From: Ferrithrix thermotolerans DSM 19514 | Lineage (GTDB): Bacteria > Actinomycetota > Acidimicrobiia > Acidimicrobiales > Ilumatobacteraceae | DNA length: 41,617 bases | NCBI GenBank assembly: GCA_945885515.1 | Contig: CAMCZA010000004.1 | Location: 1-41,617 of the forward strand | Direction of reading: 5' to 3' | Part shown: positions 9,845 through 19,441 of the stretch, piece by piece | Position numbering within the stretch: the stretch's first letter is position 1 | How the letters are laid out: each line of letters starts with the position of its first letter | The notes under the pieces: generated by a model | Databases searched by the model: none | The model's input: only the letters and a program-made list of their open reading frames with translations | What the model was told of the DNA's origin: nothing | Position numbers and translations under genes: made by a program

Positions 9845-10846
9845 GCGGGATTTGCGGTGGTTCGGGTCGTTGTCGGTGGGCGGCTTATTTGTGAGTGGGC
9901 CAATTTCTTGAATGATTGATTCAATAGTTGGTATTGGTCCTGCTTTGTGAATATCAATCGCTAAACGCATCGCAGCCAAATGCTCAGGCGAAGTACCACA
10001 ACAGCCGCCTACTATTCGCACTCCGGCGTTAATCGCCATATCTGCGTATCGCGACATTAATTCTGGCGTACCTGAATATTTAATTTCAATTCCTTCAAAT
10101 CGTGGAATACCACAATTTCCTTTTGTAACGATTGGGATTTGTGCGTGATTCGCTGCTGCATTCATCTCAATAGCAGTAACTAAAATATCCGATGCTCCAA
10201 CCCCGCAATTGGCACCCATCGCAACTGGCTGAACTGAAAGTCCAGCGAAAACTGCAGCGAGACCATCGGGTTTCAATCCCATCATTGTGCGACCAGCAGT
10301 ATCAAAACTGCAAGTCGCAACATACGGCATGCCGACATTGATCGCCGCCTGCGCCGCAGCCTGAACTTCTTCAACTGCCGACATAGTTTCGATCCATGCA
10401 ACATCGGCTCCGCCGTCTTTGAGACCACGAATTTGTTCTTCGAAAGTGTCGATTGCCTCTTCTGGTGTAAGCGCACCAAGTGGATCAAACAGTTCGCCCG
10501 TTGGCCCAACCGAACCAGCCACAACTACCGGGCGCGCGCACGCATCAGCAACTTGTCGCGCCAGTTCGGCGGCTCTCTTTGCAAGTTCATATGTTCTGGC
10601 CTGAGCATTGTGCAATTTCAAACGATGACGATTGGCACCGAACGTATTTGTCAAAATAATGTCAGCACCAGCATCGACAAACTGTTGATGCAAACCCGTC
10701 ACTCGTTCGGGATGAGAATCTAACCAAAACTCTGGCGGCTCTCCCGAAGTTAAGCCGATTGCAAAATAATTTGTGCCTGTTGCGCCATCGGCAAGAATCA
10801 CCTTTTCAGTTGCAAGAAGATCACCGAGAGATGTTTGCATGACCAA
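9836..10846 (-). CDS. Homocysteine S-methyltransferase family, betaine-homocysteine methyltransferase-like
   Basis: ADGATGTNYF, MGANCGVG, and C-terminal Zn motif GGCCGTSPEHL. Confidence 0.85.
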   Translation of the reverse strand: MVMQTSLGDLLATEKVILADGATGTNYFAIGLTSGEPPEFWLDSHPERVTGLHQQFVDAGADIILTNTFGANRHRLKLHNAQARTYELAKRAAELARQVADACARPVVVAGSVGPTGELFDPLGALTPEEAIDTFEEQIRGLKDGGADVAWIETMSAVEEVQAAAQAAINVGMPYVATCSFDTAGRTMMGLKPDGLAAVFAGLSVQPVAMGANCGVGASDILVTAIEMNAAANHAQIPIVTKGNCGIPRFEGIEIKYSGTPELMSRYADMAINAGVRIVGGCCGTSPEHLAAMRLAIDIHKAGPIPTIESIIQEIGPLTNKPPTDNDPNHRKSRRR

Positions 10847-10875
10847 TTATCGCAGATATTTCGTGACTGAAGGAG

Positions 10876-12171
10876 TTATCCCATTACCGTTCCAGAAGTG
10901 TTCTGCACTTCACGCAGGCGAGAGAACGCACCGATGTTGATCGCTCGCCCAGATCGAGGTCCGACATATGAGATTGGTTCAACATCATGGTTTCGTCCCT
11001 TTTCGGCAGCCTCAATCAATAACCGCATAAAAATTGCAGCCATAGGCGCATTCTTGAACTGGTTTCCACTCGTGCCACAAGCCATAAAAAACCCGTCGAT
11101 ACTTGAGCGATCATAAATTGGCACCCAGTCGTCAGTTGCGTCGTAGAGCGCGCCGATACCTGACGGCGAAACTGGCACACCGAACTCGGGCATCCGTCGT
11201 GCCAGCCGCAACATCATCGTCTCCCAAATCTCAACAGTTGTCTCTTGGCGCCACTCATCTGCGTCGTCTATCCAGTGCAATTCGTCGCAGGCAGGCTCTG
11301 TGCCACCAAGATTTATTGTGCCGCCAAGATGTGGTCTGAAATAAATACCAGTATCTAGATCAGCCACAACTGGCACATTGTCTTCAAGTTTGAAACCAGT
11401 TGGCGCTGGTGCAACATAAACCTCTTGGCGCAGTGGTCGATGTCGAATATTCATTTCTTCTGCAACACCAGCCATACGATTAATTTTGCTGGCATGTGGT
11501 CCGGCCGCATTGATAACAATTGCTGCATCAATGCGCTCACCCGAAGCGAGCGTCACGCCTGTTATGCGAGTGCCGTCGTTGTCGATTGATACGACTTCTT
11601 CTTTGAACCGAGTCTGCGCGCCGTTAACTTTTGCGGCGTTGACCAAGTTATGTGCAGCCAACATTGGGTCATCCATGAAACCACTCAGTGGATCATAAAG
11701 TCCAGAGAGTTCTCCGACTGCATCATCACCAAACGCTGGGTCATCAATTCTTTTTGGTGGCCAGTAACTACCGGCATCAAGGGCTGGAAATTTTTTACGA
11801 AGTTGATCAGCACTGAGAATTTCATAGGGTATGCCGATGTCTTCCCAGATCTTTCGAACCGACTCGCCGTCGTAACCTGCAGTTCGATAAACCAAATAAC
11901 CAGTACGAACAAATTTTGCCATACCGTCTGGATCGGTGGCGCCCAAATATTCGGCCCAGTTTTCCCAGATTGATGCCGACTCCCACGCCATTAACACAGC
12001 GTCATGTGTCGAATAGCTGAAACGAATTATCGCCGATGAGGCCGATGTTGACCCAGCCCCAGCTGCCGAACCTTTGTCAACTATGACAACTGAGCGACCA
12101 GTTTTCGCTAGTTCTAATGCAACTGCTCCGCCGATTACCCCTGCGCCAATGACGACGACATCGGTTTTCAC
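10876..12171 (-). CDS. FAD-dependent oxidoreductase, DAO/sarcosine oxidase family
   Basis: N-terminal VVVIGAGVIGGAVALELAKTGRSVVIVDK; DAO-type C-terminus (GFFMACGTSGNQFKNAPM). Confidence 0.88.
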   Translation of the reverse strand: MKTDVVVIGAGVIGGAVALELAKTGRSVVIVDKGSAAGAGSTSASSAIIRFSYSTHDAVLMAWESASIWENWAEYLGATDPDGMAKFVRTGYLVYRTAGYDGESVRKIWEDIGIPYEILSADQLRKKFPALDAGSYWPPKRIDDPAFGDDAVGELSGLYDPLSGFMDDPMLAAHNLVNAAKVNGAQTRFKEEVVSIDNDGTRITGVTLASGERIDAAIVINAAGPHASKINRMAGVAEEMNIRHRPLRQEVYVAPAPTGFKLEDNVPVVADLDTGIYFRPHLGGTINLGGTEPACDELHWIDDADEWRQETTVEIWETMMLRLARRMPEFGVPVSPSGIGALYDATDDWVPIYDRSSIDGFFMACGTSGNQFKNAPMAAIFMRLLIEAAEKGRNHDVEPISYVGPRSGRAINIGAFSRLREVQNTSGTVMG

Positions 12172-13049
12172 TGACTTGCCATTACCTCGCGCTGCCAGGC
12201 TGCAGTATCGGCAACACTATTAAAAGTAAACGAATGCAGACCAACGATATTTAACAACTGAGCATCTTTTGCTAAACCTGAAACGAGTTCTGTCGGGTCA
12301 TAACCAGCAGGTGAAAGCATCTTCATGATTGATGCTTTGTTTTTGCTGAGGTATCGCATTGATGCGCCGACACCTACGCGCACACCAAGACTCATTAAGC
12401 GAGCGCGATCGACAACACCAGGAACCCCGAGTTGTATCGGCATCACAAACCCGTTGTCACGCTCAATTTTGAGCCATTGACGAATTTGCGCTACATCAAA
12501 ACACATCTGTGTTGATGCCAAACCTTGCACGCCCGCTTCTTGCAAAAGTTTTTGCTTGTCGTATAGCGCAGTACTCAGGGCTTCACGACTGATGAACGCG
12601 TGACCATCTGGATAACTTCCAAAGCCAACTCGCGAAACACCACTATTGCTATCTAAAAAGTCACGCAATAGTTCAATGCCATCTGTATACGGGCCGGCAG
12701 GCTTTTCTGCATCTCCAGCAATTAAAAAAACTTCTTTGATGCCATGCTCACGCACCCAAGTCGCAAGTTTCTGAACATGCTCGCGAGACTCGACAAGTCG
12801 TGCAGCAAAGTGTGGGACTACCTCGTGACCGGAAGCAATCAGCCTTGCCGAAATCTCTTGTGTCGCCGAAATGCCTTTTACTGGCGAACATGTGACTGAA
12901 ACTGGTGCACCGATTGGTAAATCTAAAATTGCTTGCTCGATACTCTTCATCGGAATGAGCTCATAGCGCATACCGCTAACCAGGGTTTTTACCGCTGGGC
13001 TTACTTCAGTGGTTGATTTTTTTAGGCGAGAGAAAATTGACATTGACAA
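12168..13049 (-). CDS. Methylenetetrahydrofolate reductase-like protein (MetF family)
   Basis: VSVTCSPVKGISATQEISARLIASGHEVVPHFAARLVES, EVFLIAGDAEKPAGPY; 4-bp overlap with the next gene. Confidence 0.8.
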   Translation of the reverse strand: MSMSIFSRLKKSTTEVSPAVKTLVSGMRYELIPMKSIEQAILDLPIGAPVSVTCSPVKGISATQEISARLIASGHEVVPHFAARLVESREHVQKLATWVREHGIKEVFLIAGDAEKPAGPYTDGIELLRDFLDSNSGVSRVGFGSYPDGHAFISREALSTALYDKQKLLQEAGVQGLASTQMCFDVAQIRQWLKIERDNGFVMPIQLGVPGVVDRARLMSLGVRVGVGASMRYLSKNKASIMKMLSPAGYDPTELVSGLAKDAQLLNIVGLHSFTFNSVADTAAWQREVMASQ

Positions 13050-13108
13050 AATACTAGAGGCAAGTTGCCTCCAAACACAGCGTCAAGCCAATGTTTGTAG
13101 TAAACGAC

Positions 13109-14647
13109 TTAGGCAAATGTGTCGGGCAACACACTTTTGCGTTTAGCAATATATTCTTTGAGTTCTTCGTCAATTGCATCGTCAAGTGGCGGGGCAACAT
13201 AACTAGCAAGGCGTTCTTTCCAGATCTTGTTCGCGCGCTTCGCCGAATCGTCCCCGCCATCTTCAAGCCATTGTTCATAACTTGAGTTATCCGATGTAGT
13301 TGATCGATAGAAGGCGGATTCAAAGTTCGCAAGAGTGTGCGCCGTGCCAAGAAAGTGGTTACCAGGTGGATTTTCGCGAATTGCATCGAGGGCCTGACCG
13401 TTAGGCGAAACATCCAAGCCTTTGGCAAAAGTTGCCATCATTCCAAGTTGGTCGTCATCCAATATAAATTTCTCATAACCAATTGCGAGCCCACCTTCAA
13501 GCCAGCCTGCCGCGTGCAGAACAAAATTCGTGCCCGCCATCATCGTTGGGATCAATGTCGCCGCGCTTTCATATGCAGCCTGCGCATCTGGAAGTTTTGA
13601 TGCGGTCAACGAACCACCCGATCGAAATGGGACTCCGAGTCGGCGTGCAAGCGCGGCCATTGTGTACAGCACGATCGCGGGTTCAGGAGTACCAAATGTT
13701 GGCGCACCTGTTTGCATTGACATCGAAGAAGCAAACGACCCCATGATCACCGGAGCGCCTGGCCGCACCAACTGCGTGAACATCATTCCGGCAAGAGCTT
13801 CGGCGAGAGTTTGAGTCGCGACGCCAGCAGAAGTCGACGGCGCCATTGCTCCAGCCAAAATGAACGGAGTAATAATTGTCGCTTGATTGTTTAATGCATA
13901 CACCTCGGCAGATGCGAGCATTGAAGCGTCCCACACCAATGGCGACGACGCGTTAATCAAACTTGTCATCACTGTTCGATCTTGCAAATCTCCGCCAAAA
14001 CCAATGCGGGCCAATTCGACACTGTCTTGTGCACGCTCTCCTGCAGTGACTGAGCCCATGAAACCTTTGTCGCTGTATTTGATGTGCGCATAGACCATGT
14101 CAAGGTGACGCTTACTTACTGGTATATCAACCGGCTCACAAACCGTTCCGCCTGAGTGATGAATACGGGGCGACATGTACGCGAGCTTGACGAAATTTTG
14201 AAAGTCAGTGATGGTTGCGTAGCGACGGCCGTTGTCGATGTCGTAGGCAAAGGGTGAACCATAGTTCGGTGCAAAGACTGTTGCGTCTCCGCCAATTTGC
14301 ACATTGTTAAGTGGGTTGCGCGCGTGTTGGGTATAGATTCTCGGCGCAGTTGCTGAAACTAATTTGCGACACATCCCGCGCGGAAATCTCACGCGAGTAC
14401 CAGTGACATCAGCACCGGCGTCTTTGAATCGCGCAATCGCCGACGGATAATCGCGAACCTCGATTCCTACTTCTTCGAGAATTGTGTCAGCGTTGTGTTC
14501 AATGATTTCAAGACCTTCATCAGAAACCAATTCGTAAGGTTTGATCAACCTAGTGATGAACGCGTCTCGACCAGGCTCATGCGACGAACGCATGGTCTGC
14601 CGACCTGCTCGCCCACCCGAACGTTTCGTGCGATCTACGTCAGTCAT
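13109..14647 (-). CDS. Trimethylamine methyltransferase (MttB/MtgB) family protein, non-pyrrolysine
   Basis: 512 aa COG5598-like (GIEVRDYPSAIARFKDAGADV, ILAGAMAPSTSAGVATQTLAEALAGMMFTQLVRPGAPVIMGSF); continuous ORF with no in-frame TAG. Confidence 0.92.
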   Translation of the reverse strand: MTDVDRTKRSGGRAGRQTMRSSHEPGRDAFITRLIKPYELVSDEGLEIIEHNADTILEEVGIEVRDYPSAIARFKDAGADVTGTRVRFPRGMCRKLVSATAPRIYTQHARNPLNNVQIGGDATVFAPNYGSPFAYDIDNGRRYATITDFQNFVKLAYMSPRIHHSGGTVCEPVDIPVSKRHLDMVYAHIKYSDKGFMGSVTAGERAQDSVELARIGFGGDLQDRTVMTSLINASSPLVWDASMLASAEVYALNNQATIITPFILAGAMAPSTSAGVATQTLAEALAGMMFTQLVRPGAPVIMGSFASSMSMQTGAPTFGTPEPAIVLYTMAALARRLGVPFRSGGSLTASKLPDAQAAYESAATLIPTMMAGTNFVLHAAGWLEGGLAIGYEKFILDDDQLGMMATFAKGLDVSPNGQALDAIRENPPGNHFLGTAHTLANFESAFYRSTTSDNSSYEQWLEDGGDDSAKRANKIWKERLASYVAPPLDDAIDEELKEYIAKRKSVLPDTFA

Positions 14648-14652
14648 GTGAA

Positions 14653-16677
14653 CTAGTCTGCCACGCCGCTAGTTGGACGGCGACGGCGGCCAGATCTTCC
14701 AGACCCATCATTTGTAGCTACGGGTTTAGTTGGTAAATCAATAACCGTCGCCAAATTCGGTGTCAGCGCAGTTTTATGAGGAAAGGCCATTGCTTCAACG
14801 AATAACTGTTGAAAACGAGGCTCAGTCGCTGTCTCAATTTTGGTCACGCCGCGAACTGTTGCTTCCATTTCATTTCGCAATTTTCGTGAAAGCAAAGACT
14901 GCACCGCGCCCGCACCTGCGGCATTACCAACTGAACGCACACCAGCAACGGGACAATCTGGTACGAGCCCAAGCACCATCGCATAAACCGGATCAATGTG
15001 CGCGCCAAAAGCGCCAGCAAGTCGAATGTCGTGCACAACTGGTGAGCCGGCATGTTCAACAAGCAAATCAATGCCCGCTCGCAATGCTGCTTTGGCTAGC
15101 TGAATGGCACGAACATCATTTTGTGTCACGAACAACTTCGTCTCACCATGTTCGTAGAACATATATGAAAAGGTTCGATCATCACCAACTATTCGTTTTG
15201 ATTTCGCGGATAATTCACCACGCACAACGCCATCGGTATCGATGATTCCACTCAGATACATTTCGGCAATCACTTCGATAATTCCAGAGCCACAGATGCC
15301 AGTGATTGCCGTATCTCCGAGAGATTCGGCAAAACCTATTTCGTTGCTCCACAAATCTGATCCAATTACTTTGATTCGTGGTTCGAGTGTCAAACGATCA
15401 ATTCGCACATGTTCTATTGCGCCGGCAGTTGCACGCTGACCTGCACTAATTTGTGCACCTTCAAATGCAGGCCCCGTCGGGCTTGACGCAGCGAACTGAT
15501 GAACAGTATTGCCGAGAACAATTTCGGCGTTAGTTCCGATGTCAACTAACAGTTGCATCTCGCGTGAACGGTGAGGACCTTCAGCGAGAATCGCCGCGGC
15601 AGTATCAGCGCCAACATGGCCGGCAATACACGGGCCGACATAATAACTTGCGTTCGGTAAATCAAGATCAAGTTCGCTGGCCCAACCACTAACCGATTCG
15701 TTGGTCGCTAATACAAACGGCGCCATTCCAAGCGGAGTTGGGTCGATGCCCAACACGATGTGGTGCATGATCGGGTTGCCGACAATTGTTATTTCTAAAA
15801 CACTCGATCGAGAAATGCCAGCACTCTTCACGAGATTACCCACAAGGTCGTCGAGCGCAAGTCTGATTGCTTTCGTCAATTCACGATCGCCACCCGGATT
15901 CATCATCACATACGAGACACGACTCATTAAGTCTTCGCCGAAACGAATTTGCGGATTCATCAATCCATAACTGCCGATAATCTCGCCTGTCAAAAGTTCA
16001 CACAAGTGACCTGCGACAGTTGTTGAACCGACATCAACGGCGATTCCGTAGGCGGCGTCAACAAAACCAGGCCAAGCAGCAACTATCTGATTGAGATTTT
16101 CGGTGTGACGAACCGCGACTGTCACTTCGCCATCAGCTTTGGCCATCGCCGAATGCAAGGTGCTGAGCGCGCGGCGCGCAACTTGCGGTGCTTTTACTTT
16201 GTGTTGTGCGGCAACTGCGTTAGCGAGAGCATCTGCAGCGCTTACCGAGTCGCCGAGTTGCGCCTCTGGAATCGTCAAATAATACAAACTAAAACTTGGG
16301 TCAACAGTTATCGGTTCAAGATCCAAGTCTTTTCGCACGATTTGCTTGTGCACTTGGCTAATCGCGGGCACATCGATTACGACATCGCCACAAATTTTTG
16401 CGGCGCAACCCAAACGATTGCCTTCAACCAACGCGCGCTTCGCACGGTAGTTAGTTTCGGTTTCGGCAGGTGCTGACAGCGATGACTCGCTTACAGTGAT
16501 GCCCCACTTTGCAAACACTCCAGTAGACGGGGTGATCTGACAACGACCACAAATTCCGCGACCACCACAAACAGAGTCAATATCGGCGCCTAGTTGGCGG
16601 GCTGCTTCAAGAACCGTTACGCCGTCTTGAACAACGCCATCTAGTCCAGACGGCGTAAAGACGACACGGTGCTCCAT
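14653..16677 (-). CDS. ASKHA-domain corrinoid activation protein with N-terminal [2Fe-2S] ferredoxin domain (RamA/RACE-like, DUF4445)
   Basis: CGGRGICGRC ferredoxin motif, IAVDVGSTTVAGHLCELLTGE, LLVDIGTNAEIVLG, GAFGAHIDP. Confidence 0.9.
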   Translation of the reverse strand: MEHRVVFTPSGLDGVVQDGVTVLEAARQLGADIDSVCGGRGICGRCQITPSTGVFAKWGITVSESSLSAPAETETNYRAKRALVEGNRLGCAAKICGDVVIDVPAISQVHKQIVRKDLDLEPITVDPSFSLYYLTIPEAQLGDSVSAADALANAVAAQHKVKAPQVARRALSTLHSAMAKADGEVTVAVRHTENLNQIVAAWPGFVDAAYGIAVDVGSTTVAGHLCELLTGEIIGSYGLMNPQIRFGEDLMSRVSYVMMNPGGDRELTKAIRLALDDLVGNLVKSAGISRSSVLEITIVGNPIMHHIVLGIDPTPLGMAPFVLATNESVSGWASELDLDLPNASYYVGPCIAGHVGADTAAAILAEGPHRSREMQLLVDIGTNAEIVLGNTVHQFAASSPTGPAFEGAQISAGQRATAGAIEHVRIDRLTLEPRIKVIGSDLWSNEIGFAESLGDTAITGICGSGIIEVIAEMYLSGIIDTDGVVRGELSAKSKRIVGDDRTFSYMFYEHGETKLFVTQNDVRAIQLAKAALRAGIDLLVEHAGSPVVHDIRLAGAFGAHIDPVYAMVLGLVPDCPVAGVRSVGNAAGAGAVQSLLSRKLRNEMEATVRGVTKIETATEPRFQQLFVEAMAFPHKTALTPNLATVIDLPTKPVATNDGSGRSGRRRRPTSGVAD

Positions 16678-16685
16678 GCTTTTAA

Positions 16686-17588
16686 TTATTCAGTCTTGCG
16701 TCGACCACGACTATTTCGAGCGGCACGGTCGGCATTGACTTCGTTCGGGTCTCGGTTGGCGCGAATCCAGGCTGAACAATTTTCGTCATTGCCAACAAGA
16801 ACATCTGCCGCCATCACGAGTGTTTTGACTTCAGGATGAAGTGGATTCATAATCGCCGAAGTCATACCAGCGCCAATTGCCATTGCCAAAAATGTGCCAG
16901 TGATGTTGTTGCGAGATGGAATACCGAAACTGACATTTGACGCACCACAAGTCGTATTGACTTTTAGCTCTTCGCGCAAACGACGAATGATTTTGAATGC
17001 CGTTCGCCCTGCATCGCCCATTGCCCCAATTGGCATAACCAAAGGATCAACGACGACATCACACGCAGGTATGCCATAATCGGCGGCATGTTGAACTATT
17101 TTTTTTGCCACGGCAAAGCGTTCATCGGGATCCATGCTGATGCCTGTCTCATCATTCGAAATTGCAACAACTGCTGCACCGTATTTAGCAACGAGTGGAA
17201 GCACACGCTCAAGATTTGCTTCTTCGCCTGTTACAGAGTTGACAAGTGCTTTGCCCCTATACACAGCGAGCCCTGCTTCAAGAGCGGCGATAATTGAAGA
17301 GTCAATTGACAACGGAACATCAGTGATCGACTGCACGAGTTGAATTGCTTTTGCCAACAATGCCGGCTCATCAGCCAACGGAATACCCGCGTTGACATCG
17401 AGCATGTGCGCGCCAGCCGCAACTTGTGCCAGTGCATCAGATTCGACACGACTGAAGTTGCCCTCTTTCATTTCGGCTGCAAGAAGTTTGCGCCCAGTTG
17501 GATTGATCCGTTCGCCAATCATCACGAATGGTCGCCCGAAACCGATTACAACTTCTTTGGTCTCCGACGAAAGTACTGTGTCTGTCAT
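16686..17588 (-). CDS. Methyltetrahydrofolate:corrinoid methyltransferase (pterin-binding, MtgA-like)
   Basis: MIGERINPTGRKLLAAEM, DVNAGIP, LSIDSS, KALVNSVTGEE, GASNVSFGIPSRN pterin-binding motifs. Confidence 0.92.
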   Translation of the reverse strand: MTDTVLSSETKEVVIGFGRPFVMIGERINPTGRKLLAAEMKEGNFSRVESDALAQVAAGAHMLDVNAGIPLADEPALLAKAIQLVQSITDVPLSIDSSIIAALEAGLAVYRGKALVNSVTGEEANLERVLPLVAKYGAAVVAISNDETGISMDPDERFAVAKKIVQHAADYGIPACDVVVDPLVMPIGAMGDAGRTAFKIIRRLREELKVNTTCGASNVSFGIPSRNNITGTFLAMAIGAGMTSAIMNPLHPEVKTLVMAADVLVGNDENCSAWIRANRDPNEVNADRAARNSRGRRKTE

Positions 17589-17612
17589 ATTTGCTCTTTC
17601 TTTTTTCTTTCT

Positions 17613-17987
17613 TTATTCGTTTTCTTCTAGTTCTTCTAAAGCCAACAAGGCATCAGAACTAATCGCTGAGTTGTCAACATCGGCTTCGTATCCGCCAGCA
17701 AATGCCAATCGTCCAAGTCTCTCACGCGAATATTCTCCATCAAGTCGATCAGCTTCGCGTTGCGCCGCTTCGCCAAGGTCTCCTACTAGTGGAAAACTAA
17801 TTCGACGCCACTGAGCAATGTCTTCATCGGCTGTGTAGATGTGAGCTTTACGTTTTGCGCGATCAATCGCCCGTTGAAACTTGTCGGAGAGTTGAACCTG
17901 TTTGCGCTCTCGACCAGCCTGCGCGTTTACTTGCGCCGGGATATCGCGCCACATAATCACAATCACTTCATTGCTTCCGCGGGGCAT
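17613..17987 (-). CDS. Small 'virulence factor' family (PF13769-like) protein of unknown function
   Basis: 124 aa; VIMWRDIPAQVNAQAGRERKQVQLSDKFQRAIDRAKRKAHIYTADEDIAQWRR; recognised by family resemblance. Confidence 0.7.
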   Translation of the reverse strand: MPRGSNEVIVIMWRDIPAQVNAQAGRERKQVQLSDKFQRAIDRAKRKAHIYTADEDIAQWRRISFPLVGDLGEAAQREADRLDGEYSRERLGRLAFAGGYEADVDNSAISSDALLALEELEENE

Positions 17988-17990
17988 TAG

Positions 17991-18620
17991 TTATTCTCCC
18001 TTGATTTCGTCTGATTTGCTCTGCGATTTGAATAAAACCGGAATCGCTTCGGCAAAATGCTTCAATCCGACATGGCGATGCTCAAACGACAGGCCGAGTC
18101 TGTGAGCGGCATCTTGCCCTGCGCTCACAATCTCTTGATCAACAGTTTGTGAAAACAACACGACACGACGATAGTTGCCGAAGTAAGCGCTTAGTAACTC
18201 TGGATGATCTTCCAAACCGAGACCCTGCCAGACCAGCGCGTCAAAGTGCTTGGCGAGAAAATCAGTCAAATAAAAAGTGCCTGGTTCTTGGTCATGTGCA
18301 TTTAAGAAATCAGTCGTGCCTGCAAAGAACTCGTAACAGTGCGCGCCAGGCAGGCGATTCACAGTTGGATATTTTTCGAGGAGAAGATCTAAATGACCGC
18401 CAGTTCCGCAGTCGGCATATGCAACAAAGATTTGACGCCCAGGATTCTGTTCAAGCAATTCAGCAACTTGTGGCGTGATGTTCTCGGGACGATTGTGTAA
18501 ATTCGCAGGCAGATACTTAACTTCAACCGATTCTTCAAAGTCTGAGGCCCGAAGCACAGCACGCAACTCGGTGACTAGTGCACCACAAGCAATTATTAAC
18601 GGGCGCGTGTCAGATGACAT
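17991..18620 (-). CDS. DUF1638 domain-containing protein
   Basis: LIIACGALVTELRAVL, HNRPENITPQVAELL, ADCGTGGHLD, GAHCYEFFAG. Confidence 0.85.
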   Translation of the reverse strand: MSSDTRPLIIACGALVTELRAVLRASDFEESVEVKYLPANLHNRPENITPQVAELLEQNPGRQIFVAYADCGTGGHLDLLLEKYPTVNRLPGAHCYEFFAGTTDFLNAHDQEPGTFYLTDFLAKHFDALVWQGLGLEDHPELLSAYFGNYRRVVLFSQTVDQEIVSAGQDAAHRLGLSFEHRHVGLKHFAEAIPVLFKSQSKSDEIKGE

Positions 18621-18633
18621 CGCAAATTAAAAC

Positions 18634-19359
18634 TTAGGCGACTGATGGGCCAGGTGGCTCGGCATTTCGCAAACGACGAGCACCCACGAGTTGCTTGGCA
18701 GTTTCTGAAGCAACCGCAGCATCACGACAATAGGCATCAGCACCGACAGCGACACTGAACTCTTCGTTGAGTGGCGCGCCACCAACGAGAATGATGTACT
18801 TATCGCGAATGCCCTTTTCCTTCATCGTGTCGACGACGACTTTCATATATGGCATTGTCGTTGTCAATAGTGCCGACATTCCGAGAATGTCCGGCTTGTG
18901 CTCTTCAAGTGCCGCAAGATATTTGTTGACATCTGTGTTGATGCCAAGATCAACAACTTCAAAACCAGCACCCTCCATCATCATCGCAACCAAGTTCTTG
19001 CCAATGTCATGAATGTCGCCTTTGACGGTACCGATAACAACTTTGCCTACCGACTCTGCACCGGTCTCAGCCAGGAGTGGTCGCAATATCGCCATTCCAC
19101 CTTTCATCGCGTTTGCTGAAAGCAAAACTTCAGGCACAAATAAAATTCCGTCACGAAAGTCGATTCCGACTATTCGCATTCCTTCAACAAGCGCATCTTG
19201 TAAAACTTTTGTTGGCGTCCATCCACGATCCAGCAAGATCGTTGTGCCTTCGATGATCTCTGGTCCGAGACCATCGTAAAGATCGTCGTGCATTTGGGCT
19301 GTGAGATCGTCGTCTGATAACTGGGCGAGATCGATGTCTTCAAATTCTTCGTTGCTCAC
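18634..19359 (-). CDS. Corrinoid (B12-binding) protein, MttC/MtgC-like
   Basis: DIHDIGKNLVAMMMEGAGFEVVDLGINT (DxHxxG...) and LLTTTMPYMKVVVD; four-helix cap at N-terminus. Confidence 0.94.
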   Translation of the reverse strand: MSNEEFEDIDLAQLSDDDLTAQMHDDLYDGLGPEIIEGTTILLDRGWTPTKVLQDALVEGMRIVGIDFRDGILFVPEVLLSANAMKGGMAILRPLLAETGAESVGKVVIGTVKGDIHDIGKNLVAMMMEGAGFEVVDLGINTDVNKYLAALEEHKPDILGMSALLTTTMPYMKVVVDTMKEKGIRDKYIILVGGAPLNEEFSVAVGADAYCRDAAVASETAKQLVGARRLRNAEPPGPSVA

Positions 19360-19441
19360 AGCTGCTCCATTTTAGGCTTGTTAGATAATCGGGGTTCTCT
19401 AGGTTCGCTGAGATCACTCAGTACAACGAAATGAAACGCTA

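Noticed and set aside
13109-14647. Pyrrolysine-containing MttB
   Set aside because: The ORF is continuous with no in-frame TAG; it fits the non-Pyl branch.
14760-15245. Plus-strand 161-aa ORF inside the corrinoid activator gene
   Set aside because: Shadow ORF antisense to a confident CDS with low-complexity His/Arg/Gln-rich composition; other antisense ORFs in the track were rejected for the same reason.
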